This document shows, piece after piece, positions 25,995 through 34,244 of a DNA stretch of 64,000 nt (position 1 is its first letter; each line of letters starts with the position of its first letter). The translations under genes and the position numbers were made by a program. The notes below the pieces were generated by a model that had not been told where the DNA came from, did not search any database, and saw only the letters and a program-made list of their open reading frames with translations. Source of the DNA: Bin16 sp965206315 (GTDB lineage Bacteria > Chloroflexota > Dehalococcoidia > Lucifugimonadales > Australimonadaceae); assembly GCA_965206315.1 (NCBI GenBank), contig OZ242210.1, positions 2,604,001-2,668,000 on the forward strand, read 5' to 3'.

Positions 25995-27161
25995 CTACGG
26001 CTGTGACGACCTCACTTGCGCCTCGACGGCGGTGTAGTCCCATTCGAAGTTGTGGTCCTGGTAGGCGATCTCCGGCATGAGGCTCTTGAACCCGCGTGCG
26101 CCGAGCTCTCCTTCGAACTTCTCGCGGATGAACGGGTCCTCGTCCGGGTATTCGATCTGGTTCGCGGCGGGGTTCTCGACGCGTTCTCCCGTTCCGGAGA
26201 ACTGCCTTGGCGGGTGCAGCGCGAGGTAGCGCGCCGGTTCCTCTCCCACGTTGAAGTGCTGGTGGAACCATCGTGCCGGAGGCACGAATACGCTGCCCTC
26301 GTGCCAGGGGATGACGATCTTCTCGTGGCCCTCCGGCCACATGATCGAGTACCCCTCGCCGCGCGGGATGACGATGACGAAGCCCGGCCCGTGACGGTGT
26401 CCCTTCTTGTAGGTGCCCGCATCGAACACCGACATGTGGCACGTCATCGGCGAGTCAGGGAACTCGATGAACACCGTCGTGCCCCCGGCGCCGCGTCCGT
26501 AGAACGGCACCAGCTTGTCCCAGGAGCGCATGTCCGGGAAGAAGTTGCCTATCCACTGCGCGCGCACGCGCCCGTTGGCGATAGGCCGGTTGTGCACCCT
26601 CGCCTCGGAGTAGAACTCGCCCACCAGCCGGCCTGCGCCGGAAGCCGAGGGGTTGTTGAAGAAGAACTCCGGGTCGGGCACGCCTACCATGGCGACCGGC
26701 AGGTAGTTGTTGTGCAGAAGCCGCGCGGGGCGGTCTCCCTGCGCGTTGGAGAGCTGGTGCGTGTAGTTCCGGGGCAGCAGGAAGAGGCTGTGCTTCTGCC
26801 ACTCGAACGTCCGCGAGCTCTGGCCGTCGTCCGACGAGACGGTGCAGAAGCCGCGGCCTTCCAGCACGTAGACCACGTCGTCCAGCGCGAACTTCAGCGG
26901 CGGGAGCGTCTGGCCGGGCGCGATCTCGGTTACACGCGCCTCCGCCACGCCCTGCTGTCCCTCCAGCTGGAGGAACGCGGCGTTGCACTGGCGCTCTTCC
27001 CACCATCCGAGTTCGATGGTGCGGAGATCGTCGAGGTAGTATCCCTCGTGTACGGGAACACCGATGGACCTGATCCAGCTCTCGTAAGCATGCTGGGCCG
27101 CCCTGTTAGCGGCGACCTGCTCTTCCGAGGCCTCCGTGACCTTCAGTTCTTCTGTCATCAC
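25995..27161 (-). CDS. Tandem-cupin (bicupin) protein, paralogue 2
   Basis: 388 residues, two cupin barrels. The first holds DVVYVLEGRGFCTVSS. The second has the metal pattern FDAGTYKKGHRHGPGFVIVI, GEGYSIMWPEG and WFHQHFNVGEEPARYLALH. The phrase TYKK-HRHGPG is shared with the paralogues at 5658 and 41169. Preceded by GGAGGGCAGTG at its start. It heads the operon with the tripartite carboxylate transporter, suggesting that its substrate or product is a carboxylic acid taken up by that system; this is inference. Confidence 0.8.
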   Translation of the reverse strand: MMTEELKVTEASEEQVAANRAAQHAYESWIRSIGVPVHEGYYLDDLRTIELGWWEERQCNAAFLQLEGQQGVAEARVTEIAPGQTLPPLKFALDDVVYVLEGRGFCTVSSDDGQSSRTFEWQKHSLFLLPRNYTHQLSNAQGDRPARLLHNNYLPVAMVGVPDPEFFFNNPSASGAGRLVGEFYSEARVHNRPIANGRVRAQWIGNFFPDMRSWDKLVPFYGRGAGGTTVFIEFPDSPMTCHMSVFDAGTYKKGHRHGPGFVIVIPRGEGYSIMWPEGHEKIVIPWHEGSVFVPPARWFHQHFNVGEEPARYLALHPPRQFSGTGERVENPAANQIEYPDEDPFIREKFEGELGARGFKSLMPEIAYQDHNFEWDYTAVEAQVRSSQP

Positions 27162-27559
27162 TGCCCTCCTCCGTTAGGCCGGCACTCATCTCCCACCGGA
27201 GCACGTTCGCGCCTGCTCCGGTCACAAGACCCGACTATCAGAGACAAAGAGAGACCGCCCGGCGGGGTGATACTCGGGCGGTGATACGAACAGCAGAAGG
27301 GGAGGCGGCTCATCGCCGAAAACGGCATCAACGCTGTCGTCGACGCCGTGACTACTGACCTTGGGACGCTCGGCAGGGCCATCGCCAACCCCTTTCAAGG
27401 GTCACGCTCGCTGCACTCGGTCGGCCTGGGTCGTGTCTGGTGGGCGCATAGTAGTCCGCGCCAACGCGCAATGCAAACGTCCAGCAACCCCTCACCCGTA
27501 ACTCCCGCCAAGGTGCGCCCTTCCTGTATCATCCCCGCACCAATCCTGGAGCCCTGCCC
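27162..27559. other. Intergenic region, no confident gene
   Basis: About 400 bases between the divergent bicupin and Trm112-like genes. A hairpin CCGCCCG ... CGGGCGG lies around 27256-27282. A plus-strand stretch from about 27312 reads IAENGINAVVDAVTTDLG, which could be a decayed coding fragment, but no family is recognised. Short open frames on both strands are not supported. Confidence 0.35.
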
Positions 27560-27742
27560 ATGCGCCGCGACCTGATCGACATCCTCGCCTGCCCCACCGA
27601 CAAGGCGCCGCTCACGCTGGCTGTCGAGTACGCCGACGGCCAGGATGTCGTCACAGGGACACTCACCTGTGCCGCGTGCGGCGCGGCATACCCCATCCAC
27701 GACTCCATCCCAAACCTCCTCCCGCCCGGCTACCCCGGCTGA
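27560..27742 (+). CDS. Trm112-like small zinc-binding protein
   Basis: 60 residues starting MRRDLIDILACPTDKAPLTL, with cysteines C11, C37 and C40 (LTCAACGAAYPI) and the ending DSIPNLLP. This is the Trm112/UPF0434 pattern, a small beta protein with a zinc-knuckle-like site. In other organisms such proteins bind and activate methyltransferases; bacterial roles are less clear. Complete. Confidence 0.9.
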   Translation: MRRDLIDILACPTDKAPLTLAVEYADGQDVVTGTLTCAACGAAYPIHDSIPNLLPPGYPG

Positions 27743-27788
27743 CGTCCTACCGGTCCTCTCCATCCTCTGGTCTCATTGGAATTGCCTA

Positions 27789-27816
27789 TTGACAGCTTCG
27801 GAGCGTCGCGTATACT
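27789..27816 (+). promoter_or_regulatory. Sigma-70 promoter of the iron-type ABC uptake genes
   Basis: A perfect TTGACA (27789-27794) and TATACT (27811-27816), 16 bases apart, about 70 bases before the start of the binding-protein gene. The palindrome just downstream would cover the transcription start. Confidence 0.75.
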
Positions 27817-27824
27817 CCTCATTC

Positions 27825-27844
27825 AAGTTAGTACATACTAACTT
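27825..27844. promoter_or_regulatory. Palindromic operator, probable metal-responsive repressor site
   Basis: AAGTTAGTA and TACTAACTT form a perfect nine-base inverted repeat around CA, starting nine bases after the -10 box. The position over the likely +1 is that of a repressor site. The TTAG...CTAA core resembles DtxR/IdeR-type iron boxes, which fits the iron-type transporter downstream. Which regulator binds is inference. Confidence 0.65.
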
Positions 27845-27887
27845 CATCTAGCAGGCTCACCTAACTACATAAGAGGAGGCAGACTCC

Positions 27888-28958
27888 ATGCGACTTCCCT
27901 TCTACCTCAGGCCGGTGCTAGCCGCTGCGGCGCTGGCGCTCGTTGCTGCGGTCGTAGCCGCGTGCGGCGCCGACCCCACCGCCACGCCGACCGCGCAACC
28001 CCAAGCGACGCCTACGCCAGTGCCGCAGGGCGCCGGTTCGCTCGTCGTCTACTCCGGACGCGGTGAGAGCCTCGTCGACCCCATCATTCAGCAGTTCGCC
28101 GACGTGACCGGCATCGACGTCGAGGTCAAGTACGGCGGCACCGCGTCGCTCGCCGCCACGCTCCTCGAGGAGGGCGCGAACAGCCCCGCTGACGTCTTCT
28201 ACGCGCAGGACCCCGGCGGACTCGGCGCGGTCGAGTCATTGCTCTCGCCATTGCCCGCCGACATCCTGCAGCGCTCGCCGGAGTGGGCGCGGTCGCCGCA
28301 GGGACTCTGGGCCGGCATCTCCGGCAGGGCGCGCGTGCTCGTCTACAGCCCGGACCGTGTGCCGGAGAACGAGCTCCCCGCCGACGTCTTCGAACTGACG
28401 GACCCGAAGTGGAAGGGCCGCGTCGGTTGGGCGCCAACCAACGGCTCGTTCCTCACCATGGTCACCGGCATGCGCAAGCTCTGGGGCGAGGAGAAGACCG
28501 CCGAATGGATAGAGGGCATGGTCGCCAACGGCGCAACCATCTACCCGAAGAACACGCCGCAGGTCGCCGCCGTCGCCGCGGGCGAGGTCGACATCGGGCT
28601 CGTCAACCACTACTACCTCTACCGCTTCATCTCCGAGGAGGGCGAGGACTTCGGCGCGCGCAACTACCATCCGTCCGGCGGCGGGCCCGGCGCGCTCGTC
28701 ATGGTCTCTGGCGCGGGCATCCTCAGCACCGCCGGGAACCGCGAGAACGCCGAGCGCTTCGTCGAGTTCCTCCTCGGAACAGTCGCTCAGCAGTTCTTCG
28801 CGGGCCAGACCTTCGAGTACCCCCTCGTCGAAGGCGTGAATATCAACCGGCTGCTGACTCCGCTCGACGAGATCGAGAGGCCCGACATCGCGCTCGCCGA
28901 CCTGGCCGACCTCGAAGGCACGACCGCGATCCTGCGCGACCTCCGCGCGCTCCCGTAG
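27888..28958 (+). CDS. Iron(III)-type ABC transporter substrate-binding lipoprotein
   Basis: 356 residues. A lipoprotein signal ends VVAA-C26, followed by a short Thr/Pro/Gln linker. The domain opens LVVYSGRGESLVDPIIQQF and contains VEVKYGGTASLAATLLEEG, ADVFYAQDPGGLGAVE, and NHYYLYRF with paired tyrosines. This is the pattern of ferric-binding proteins of the FbpA/AfuA class (periplasmic-binding protein type 2). AGGAGG precedes the ATG. The permease follows after 92 bases. Confidence 0.9.
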   Translation: MRLPFYLRPVLAAAALALVAAVVAACGADPTATPTAQPQATPTPVPQGAGSLVVYSGRGESLVDPIIQQFADVTGIDVEVKYGGTASLAATLLEEGANSPADVFYAQDPGGLGAVESLLSPLPADILQRSPEWARSPQGLWAGISGRARVLVYSPDRVPENELPADVFELTDPKWKGRVGWAPTNGSFLTMVTGMRKLWGEEKTAEWIEGMVANGATIYPKNTPQVAAVAAGEVDIGLVNHYYLYRFISEEGEDFGARNYHPSGGGPGALVMVSGAGILSTAGNRENAERFVEFLLGTVAQQFFAGQTFEYPLVEGVNINRLLTPLDEIERPDIALADLADLEGTTAILRDLRALP

Positions 28959-28970
28959 CGACTTCCACTC

Positions 28971-29003
28971 GCCCCGGCCGCCGATCCTCCCCGGCGCCGG
29001 GGC
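28971..29003 (+). terminator. Intercistronic hairpin
   Basis: GCCCCGGC pairs with GCCGGGGC around a 17-base loop between the binding-protein and permease genes, without a T-run. Hairpins in this position often let the binding protein be made in excess over the permease. Confidence 0.5.
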
Positions 29004-29050
29004 GGTCTATCCCGTTGCGCCGACAGCCGTCAGTGTGAAAGATAGCCGCA

Positions 29051-30664
29051 GTGCAGAGCGTAACGAACACTCCCGAGGAACAGCACAGGGTCCGGCCCGT
29101 CAGGATGCCGCCCGTCTTCATCTGGCTGCCCGCCGCTGCCATCGGGCTTCTCATGCTTCTCCCACCTGTCTACCTCCTCGTGCGGACACTCGAGTCCGGC
29201 ACGGCGGGCCTGGACGTGCTCTTCAGCATGCGCACGCTCGGCATCCTGCTCCGCACCGTCCTGCTCGTCGGCATCGTCACCGCCGCCTGCGCCGCCATCG
29301 GCGTCTCGCTCGCGTGGCTGACACTTCGCACCGACCTGCCCTTCCGTCGCACGTTCGGGATGCTCACCGCGCTGCCGCTCGCCATCCCCAGCTACGTCTT
29401 CGCGCTGCTCGTCATCACCGCGCTCGGCCCGAAGGGCATGGCGCAGGGTTGGCTGGAGCCGCTCGGCGTCGACCGCCTGCCGTCGATCTTCGGCCTGCCC
29501 GGCGCTGCGCTCACGCTCACACTGCTCTCCTTCCCGTACGTCATGCTGCCGGTCAAGGCCGCGATGCAACGGATGGACCCCGCGATGGAGGAGGCCGCGC
29601 GCAGCCTCGGCAGATCGTCTGCGGAGGCGTTCTTTTCCGTAACCTTGCCCCTGCTGCGTCCGGCCATCGTCGCAGGTTCGCTGCTCGTCGCGCTCTACAC
29701 GCTCAGCGACTTCGGGGCCGTCTCGCTGCTGCGCTACCAGACGTTCACCTGGGTCATCTTCATCCAGTACGAGACCGCGTTCGATCGCAGTATCGCCGCC
29801 GCGCTCTCGCTGGCGCTGACCGCACTTGCCATCGCGCTGCTCATCGCCGAGAGTCGGACGAGAGGGAGCGCGGTCTACCACCGCGTCACGCCCGGCGCGC
29901 AGCGCATGCCGCACGTCGCGAGTCTCGGACGCTGGCGATGGCCCGCCGCGCTCTACGCTGCGGCAGTCGTGTTCTTCTCGCTCGCGGGGCCGATGGCGCT
30001 CCTCATCTACTGGGTGGTGCGCGGCGTCACCGCGGGCGAGCCGCTCGATCTGCTCTGGAGCAACACGGTCAGCACCATCTACGTCTCCGCGCTGGCCGCA
30101 GCCGCGGCCGCAGTCGCCGCCACGCCTGTTGCGCTCCTAACCGTGCGTTACCCCGGATGGGTCTCCTCGCTGCTGGAGCGCCTCGCCTACGTCGGGTTCG
30201 CCCTGCCCGGCCTCGCGGTTGCGCTGGCGTTCGTCTTCTTCGGCGCGTCCGTCCTCACGCCGGTCTACCAGACGACCTTCCTCCTCGTGACGGCCTACGT
30301 CGTCCTCTTCCTTCCGGCGTCCGTGGGCGCGACGCAGACCGCGCTGAAGCAGGTCAGTCCCCGGCTGGAGGAGGCCGCGCGCAGCCTCGGCAAGACGCCG
30401 TTCCACGCCTTCCGGCTCGTGACGCTGCCGATGCTCTCGAAGGGCATCGCCGCCGGGGCCGCGCTCGTCTTCCTGCTCACGATGAAGGAACTGCCGGCGA
30501 CACTCATCCTCAGCCCGACCGGCTTCCGGACGCTCGCAACGTCCGTCTGGAGCGCTGCGTCGGAGGCGTTCTTCGCCCGCGCCGCGATGCCGGCCATCCT
30601 GCTCATCATCGCCGCCGGCATCCCTACCACCCTGCTCATCCTCCGCGAGCAGGAGGAGCGGTAA
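29051..30664 (+). CDS. Iron(III)-type ABC transporter permease (two fused permease domains)
   Basis: 537 residues starting at GTG. About twelve helices form two repeats, each with an EAA loop that docks on the ATPase: MEEAARSLGRSSAEAFFSVTLPLLRPAI near residue 180 and LEEAARSLGKTPFHAFRLVTLPMLSKGI near residue 440. This duplicated form is typical of FbpB-like ferric transporters. The usual ATPase gene does not follow, so it must lie elsewhere. Confidence 0.92.
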   Translation: MQSVTNTPEEQHRVRPVRMPPVFIWLPAAAIGLLMLLPPVYLLVRTLESGTAGLDVLFSMRTLGILLRTVLLVGIVTAACAAIGVSLAWLTLRTDLPFRRTFGMLTALPLAIPSYVFALLVITALGPKGMAQGWLEPLGVDRLPSIFGLPGAALTLTLLSFPYVMLPVKAAMQRMDPAMEEAARSLGRSSAEAFFSVTLPLLRPAIVAGSLLVALYTLSDFGAVSLLRYQTFTWVIFIQYETAFDRSIAAALSLALTALAIALLIAESRTRGSAVYHRVTPGAQRMPHVASLGRWRWPAALYAAAVVFFSLAGPMALLIYWVVRGVTAGEPLDLLWSNTVSTIYVSALAAAAAAVAATPVALLTVRYPGWVSSLLERLAYVGFALPGLAVALAFVFFGASVLTPVYQTTFLLVTAYVVLFLPASVGATQTALKQVSPRLEEAARSLGKTPFHAFRLVTLPMLSKGIAAGAALVFLLTMKELPATLILSPTGFRTLATSVWSAASEAFFARAAMPAILLIIAAGIPTTLLILREQEER

Positions 30665-30699
30665 TCTTCATATGAAATACTCTCCTGTCCCAGAAGTAA

Positions 30700-31329
30700 C
30701 CAGCATCCTCTTGCCCGCATACGCCCCCTGCCCAGGATTCAGGGGGAGCCTGTGACGGGGTTGCAAAGTGGGACCCACAAGAGGGTCACGCGCCTCGCGG
30801 ATTTGTAGGCGCAACCTCGTCTCTACAGGAAGTACAGGTCGTACTGCTGGTCGCTGAACCGGGTGACCCTTACGACTCCCTGCCCTCTGAAGCGGAACCC
30901 CTGGACCTGCTGAACCAGTCTTGCCTGGACACGTTTGAACACTTCAGAGACGGGAAGGACCTGTTTCACCGGAATCTGCGAAGGGTGTTGTCTTTGATAT
31001 TCCCCGGCTTGGAGTTCGCAGAGCAGTTGAAGAAGACATGGATCACCGAGACCTACCTGTGCTCCGCTCCACAAGAAACGGGCCCGGTGCGTACTGAGTC
31101 AGAGCAATGGTGCGCCAAGCATTACCTGACCCAACAACTGGCTTTGTTCGATGGGTTGCCAGTCATCGCACTGGGGCGAAAAGCACAGAAGCGTGCGAAG
31201 CCATATGCCCCCGACCTGATAGAGGCTTACGCTATCGCGCCACCTGGGTGCAACAGCAAGGCCGCGCTCCCTTCCTGGGAGGCTGCTGCCACACGCGCTC
31301 GCCAAATGATCGCCGTCAGGAAGCGATAG
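30700..31329 (+). pseudogene. Uracil-DNA glycosylase-superfamily protein, start codon lost or frameshifted
   Basis: An open frame of 210 codons from just after a TAA at 30697 to TAG. It shows SSCPHTPPAQDSGGAC, GHAPRGFVGAT, VVLLVAEPGDPYDS, FHRNLRRVLSLIFPGL, TETYLCSAP, CAKHYLTQQLALFDGLPVIALGRKAQ and YAIAPPGCNSKAALPSW. This matches a UDG-like family with N-terminal cysteines and the final Gly-Asn/Ser-Trp region. No ATG, GTG or TTG occurs in frame before the GTG at 30985, which would remove the conserved N-terminal half. An ATG at 30672 is in another frame and stops at 30753. The base composition looks less GC-rich than neighbouring genes, suggesting acquisition followed by decay. Confidence 0.6.
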
Positions 31330-31896
31330 TCACGGCGCGCGGAAGCAGCCCGTGACGTGGTCGTTCACGAGGCCGACGGACTGCATGTAGGCGTACACGA
31401 TGGTCGAGCCCACGAACTTGAAGCCGCGACGCTTCAGGTCGGCGGAGAGCGCGTCCGATTCCGGCGTCGTCGCGGGGACCATGTCGCCGGTCAGCACGTC
31501 CGGCCTCGGCAGCGCGCCGCCGAAGAAGCCCCAGAGGTAGGCGTCGAAGCTGCCGAACTCGCGCTGCACCTCGATGAACCGCTGGGCGTTGTGCACGATC
31601 GCCCGCAGCTTCAGCCGGTTCCGCACGATGCCAGGGTCCTGCAGCATCCGCTCGATGTCGGAGTCGCCCAGGAGCGCCACCTGCTCCGGGTGGAAGCCGT
31701 CGAACGCCCGTACGAACGCCGCGCGCTTGTGGAGGATCGTCCGCCATGAGAGCCCGGCCTGCGCCGCCTCCAGCGCGAGGAACTCGAACAGCGTGCGCTC
31801 GTCGTGCGTGGGGACGCCCCACTCCTCGTCGTGATAGCGGAGCATCAGGTCGTCCGCGCCCGGCCACGGACAACGGGGGCGTACGTCGGTAGTCAT
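31330..31896 (-). CDS. tag: DNA-3-methyladenine glycosylase I
   Basis: 188 residues. RCPWPGADDLMLRYHDEEWGVP, AGLSWRTILHKRAAFRRAF-like and GIVRNRLKL are family signatures. The zinc-snap ligands are C9, the His of YHDEEW and the C-terminal His and Cys of NDHVTGCF. It excises 3-methyladenine from alkylated DNA. It abuts the UDG-like remnant in convergent orientation. Confidence 0.95.
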   Translation of the reverse strand: MTTDVRPRCPWPGADDLMLRYHDEEWGVPTHDERTLFEFLALEAAQAGLSWRTILHKRAAFVRAFDGFHPEQVALLGDSDIERMLQDPGIVRNRLKLRAIVHNAQRFIEVQREFGSFDAYLWGFFGGALPRPDVLTGDMVPATTPESDALSADLKRRGFKFVGSTIVYAYMQSVGLVNDHVTGCFRAP

Positions 31897-31933
31897 CGAC
31901 TCATCCAGAGAGTGGGTGCAGGGCTGTGCCCTG

Positions 31934-33073
31934 CTACGCCACCGACGTGATCTCGATGCCCGCCTCTTTCGCCGAGCGCTGGAGCGTGAGCGTCGTCGTG
32001 ATGGCGAGGATACCGTGCGCGCCCGCCTTCGCGAGCACGTCCGTGCTCATCGTCTTGAGCGCCACCGCCTGCTCGCCGGTCACGCCCAGCTCCGCCGCGA
32101 CGCCATCCATGTCGCGCACGAACCGTGCCCGCAGGCTCTCGTCACGCCGCAACTCGAACAGCGCCTTGTTCAGCGGGTACGTCTCGAGCGTCGGGTACTT
32201 GTAGAACTCGTAGCCCTGGCCCTTGAACTCGAAGCCGCCGAACTTCGGGATATCGCGAGGTTCCTGACCGCGACCGCCGCGATCGGGGATGAAGCGCATG
32301 ACGCCGTGGCCGTGGTGCGACGTCGGCTGGTAGCTGAGCAGCTCGCCGCGCCGGTTGCCGGTCGCGCCGAACATGATCAGCCACGGCAGCAACTCCGTGT
32401 TGCCGACCTCATCCAACTGCTCGCCGGTGAGCTCCAGCAGCGACTCTGGTCTGCCCTCTTCCAGTTCCTGGATGACCCAGTGGTCGAACTCGTACTCCGG
32501 GTAGAAGTACTTCCACGTGCCCGGGTAGTGCGACAGCCCGCCGCTGGCGAGGATCGCCACCTTTTCCGGTCTCGACTCGATGACCTTGCGCATCGCCTCG
32601 CCGACCTGGATGCAGCGGTGGGTCGTCGGCAGGGGTGGCAGGTAGACGTTCACGAACATCGGCACGATAGGGATCGCCCTGCCCTGGTGGATGTACTCCA
32701 GCGGCGTCGCGAATGCGTGCCCGAGCAGCGCCTCGTGCGCGTACGCGAGGTCGATGCCGTCCGCTACGAGGCCGTTCAGCAGCGCGAGCGCCAACTCCTG
32801 GTGGATGGGCACCTCGTACTCGTGGCCCGCGAACTCCGCCGTCGCCGTCTCGCCGGTGATGACCGCGAACGCGGGCACCGAGCCGGGGAAGAACGTCTCG
32901 ACGTGGTCGATGCCGATGAGGATCAGCACGTCCGGCTGGGTCGCGTCCAGCTCACTGCCGAGCACGCCCATCGCGTCTATCCCGGCCTGCAGCTGTGCCT
33001 GGTCCTCCTGCGGAGGCCTCGTCAACAACTGCGGCGCGTGCACCGATCCTGCGGCCCAGACGATCTCTCCCAT
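31934..33073 (-). CDS. LigB-LigA fused extradiol dioxygenase
   Basis: 379 residues from the ATG at 33073 behind AAGGAG. Residues 1 to about 285 are the LigB catalytic fold: GSVHAPQLL with the metal-ligand histidine, LIGIDHVETFFPGSVPAF, YAHEALLGHAFATPLEY and ILASGGLSHYPGTWKY. Residues of about 300-379 (LNKALFELRRDESLRARF ... LGVTGEQAVALKTMSTDVLAKAG) match the LigA/alpha-subunit domain, so both subunits of a protocatechuate 4,5-dioxygenase-type enzyme are joined, as in gallate dioxygenases. Substrate unknown. Confidence 0.85.
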   Translation of the reverse strand: MGEIVWAAGSVHAPQLLTRPPQEDQAQLQAGIDAMGVLGSELDATQPDVLILIGIDHVETFFPGSVPAFAVITGETATAEFAGHEYEVPIHQELALALLNGLVADGIDLAYAHEALLGHAFATPLEYIHQGRAIPIVPMFVNVYLPPLPTTHRCIQVGEAMRKVIESRPEKVAILASGGLSHYPGTWKYFYPEYEFDHWVIQELEEGRPESLLELTGEQLDEVGNTELLPWLIMFGATGNRRGELLSYQPTSHHGHGVMRFIPDRGGRGQEPRDIPKFGGFEFKGQGYEFYKYPTLETYPLNKALFELRRDESLRARFVRDMDGVAAELGVTGEQAVALKTMSTDVLAKAGAHGILAITTTLTLQRSAKEAGIEITSVA

Positions 33074-33169
33074 GCGATTCTCCTTGCGTCGTTGTTCCGT
33101 CGTTCCTGCGCAGGCCCGCGCTTCAGCGCGCAACCTCGCAGCCCTAACGCGCCATTTCCGCCCCCACTC

Positions 33170-33254
33170 CGTCATTCCCGCGAAGACGGGAATCCAGTAT
33201 CCCACCTCTCCTTCGGGGAGAGGTCGCAGCGCGCTAGCGCGGCGGGTGAGGGCG
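33170..33254. repeat. Family-A palindrome followed by family-B repeat
   Basis: CGTCATTCCCGCGAAGACGG then GAATCCAG is a family-A unit (inverted arms CCCG/CGGG with GAATCC tail). At 33204-33254 a family-B unit follows: CCTCTCC/GGGAGAGG hairpin, a GCGCGCTAGCGCG hairpin, then GGGTGAGGG. This is the first dense repeat site met from the left of the window. Confidence 0.75.
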
Positions 33255-33326
33255 ACCTGCCAGTCACGCCGTTGAATCAGGGTATCTGCTCAGGAATGGC
33301 GCACGCAACGGGAGACATCCATCGCC

Positions 33327-34166
33327 CTACGCAGGCCTCCACGTAACGACGGCCTGCCGGCGTGGGGAAACGCCCCGGACTACCCAGCCTTCGGGGGTCT
33401 CCTCCAACAGTTCGTCAGCAGCCGCGAGCAGGAGTCCGTCCGCATCGCTGCCCTCGCTCACGCCCAAACGACGCCGCAGTTGCTCCACCGCCGCCTCGCG
33501 GCCCGCATCGAGCAGGGCGGCATCGGCGCTGACCATGGTCACGTCGGGGAAGATATCCATGGCCCAGAGCAGGTTCAGCACGTCGGGCAACCCCGGTAGA
33601 GGCGTTGGAGCCGAGCCGTGCACCCGATCGAAGAAGGGCACCTCCAGCGCGCCCGGCGTCTCCATCATCTCCACGAGCACGACGCGGTCCTTCGCGTGCT
33701 CCTGCATCTTGGTTACGAAAGGCACAGCGTCCGGTACATGGTGCAGGACGAGCGAGCAGAGCACCACATCAGCCGAGGGCGCCTCCGCGTCCTCCCACGG
33801 CTCGTTGATGACGGTGATGTTGGATATCCCGGCCTCCGCCGCGCGGGTCGTGAGCATCTCGACGGAGTCCCCGGACGGCTCGACCACCGTGACATGCCTG
33901 GCCCGCGTCGCGAGCGGGAGTGCGTAGCGGCCTGCGCCCCCGCCAACGTCGAGCACGTCCGCGTCCGGTCCCAGTGTGGCGTAGAGGCCGTTCAGCACCG
34001 CGTCGTCGGTGCGGTACGGGTCCAACGGCCTGTTGGCGTAGTTGAAGGCGCGGCGACCGTGCCCGTGTCCATGGCCATGCCCGTGACCATGCCCGCCGCC
34101 GAACGCAGCGGCGTCGCGCTCATGCGATTCGATCTGCTCGCGCCAAGTTTCGAATACTGAACTCAT
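33327..34166 (-). CDS. Class I SAM-dependent methyltransferase with N-terminal His-Gly tract
   Basis: 279 residues. Motif I is ADVLDVGGGAGRYALPLA, followed by VTVVEPSGDSVEML and VLCSLVLHHVPDAVPF, a Rossmann methyltransferase. Residues 24-37 are a (Gly-His)n run, GGGHGHGHGHGHGHG, encoded by a short DNA tandem repeat. It is probably a metal-binding tail. Target unknown. Confidence 0.85.
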   Translation of the reverse strand: MSSVFETWREQIESHERDAAAFGGGHGHGHGHGHGHGRRAFNYANRPLDPYRTDDAVLNGLYATLGPDADVLDVGGGAGRYALPLATRARHVTVVEPSGDSVEMLTTRAAEAGISNITVINEPWEDAEAPSADVVLCSLVLHHVPDAVPFVTKMQEHAKDRVVLVEMMETPGALEVPFFDRVHGSAPTPLPGLPDVLNLLWAMDIFPDVTMVSADAALLDAGREAAVEQLRRRLGVSEGSDADGLLLAAADELLEETPEGWVVRGVSPRRQAVVTWRPA

Positions 34167-34208
34167 TGTTGCTCCACCTCGAAGACGGTGATGTGACTGA
34201 GGGTCACG

Positions 34209-34236
34209 CTGGATTCCCGCCTTCGCGGGAATGACG
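34209..34236. repeat. Family-A palindromic repeat, inverted
   Basis: CTGGATTCCCGCCTTCGCGG then GAATGACG, the reverse complement of the family-A unit, between the methyltransferase start and the SDR stop. Confidence 0.75.
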
Positions 34237-34244
34237 GTGGGGCC

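Noticed and set aside
27825..27844. The AAGTTAGTA palindrome as a terminator of the Trm112-like gene
   Set aside because: It is AT-rich, lacks a GC stem and T-run, and lies immediately downstream of a good promoter, so an operator is the better reading.
30735..30760. A site resembling the prfB programmed +1 frameshift: AGGGGG, three bases, CTG, TGA C, inside the UDG-like region
   Set aside because: The spacing matches prfB, but CTG gives poor re-pairing in the +1 frame compared with CTT. The downstream frame is already open and protein-like upstream of this site (CPHTPPAQDSGGAC), so no shift is needed here.
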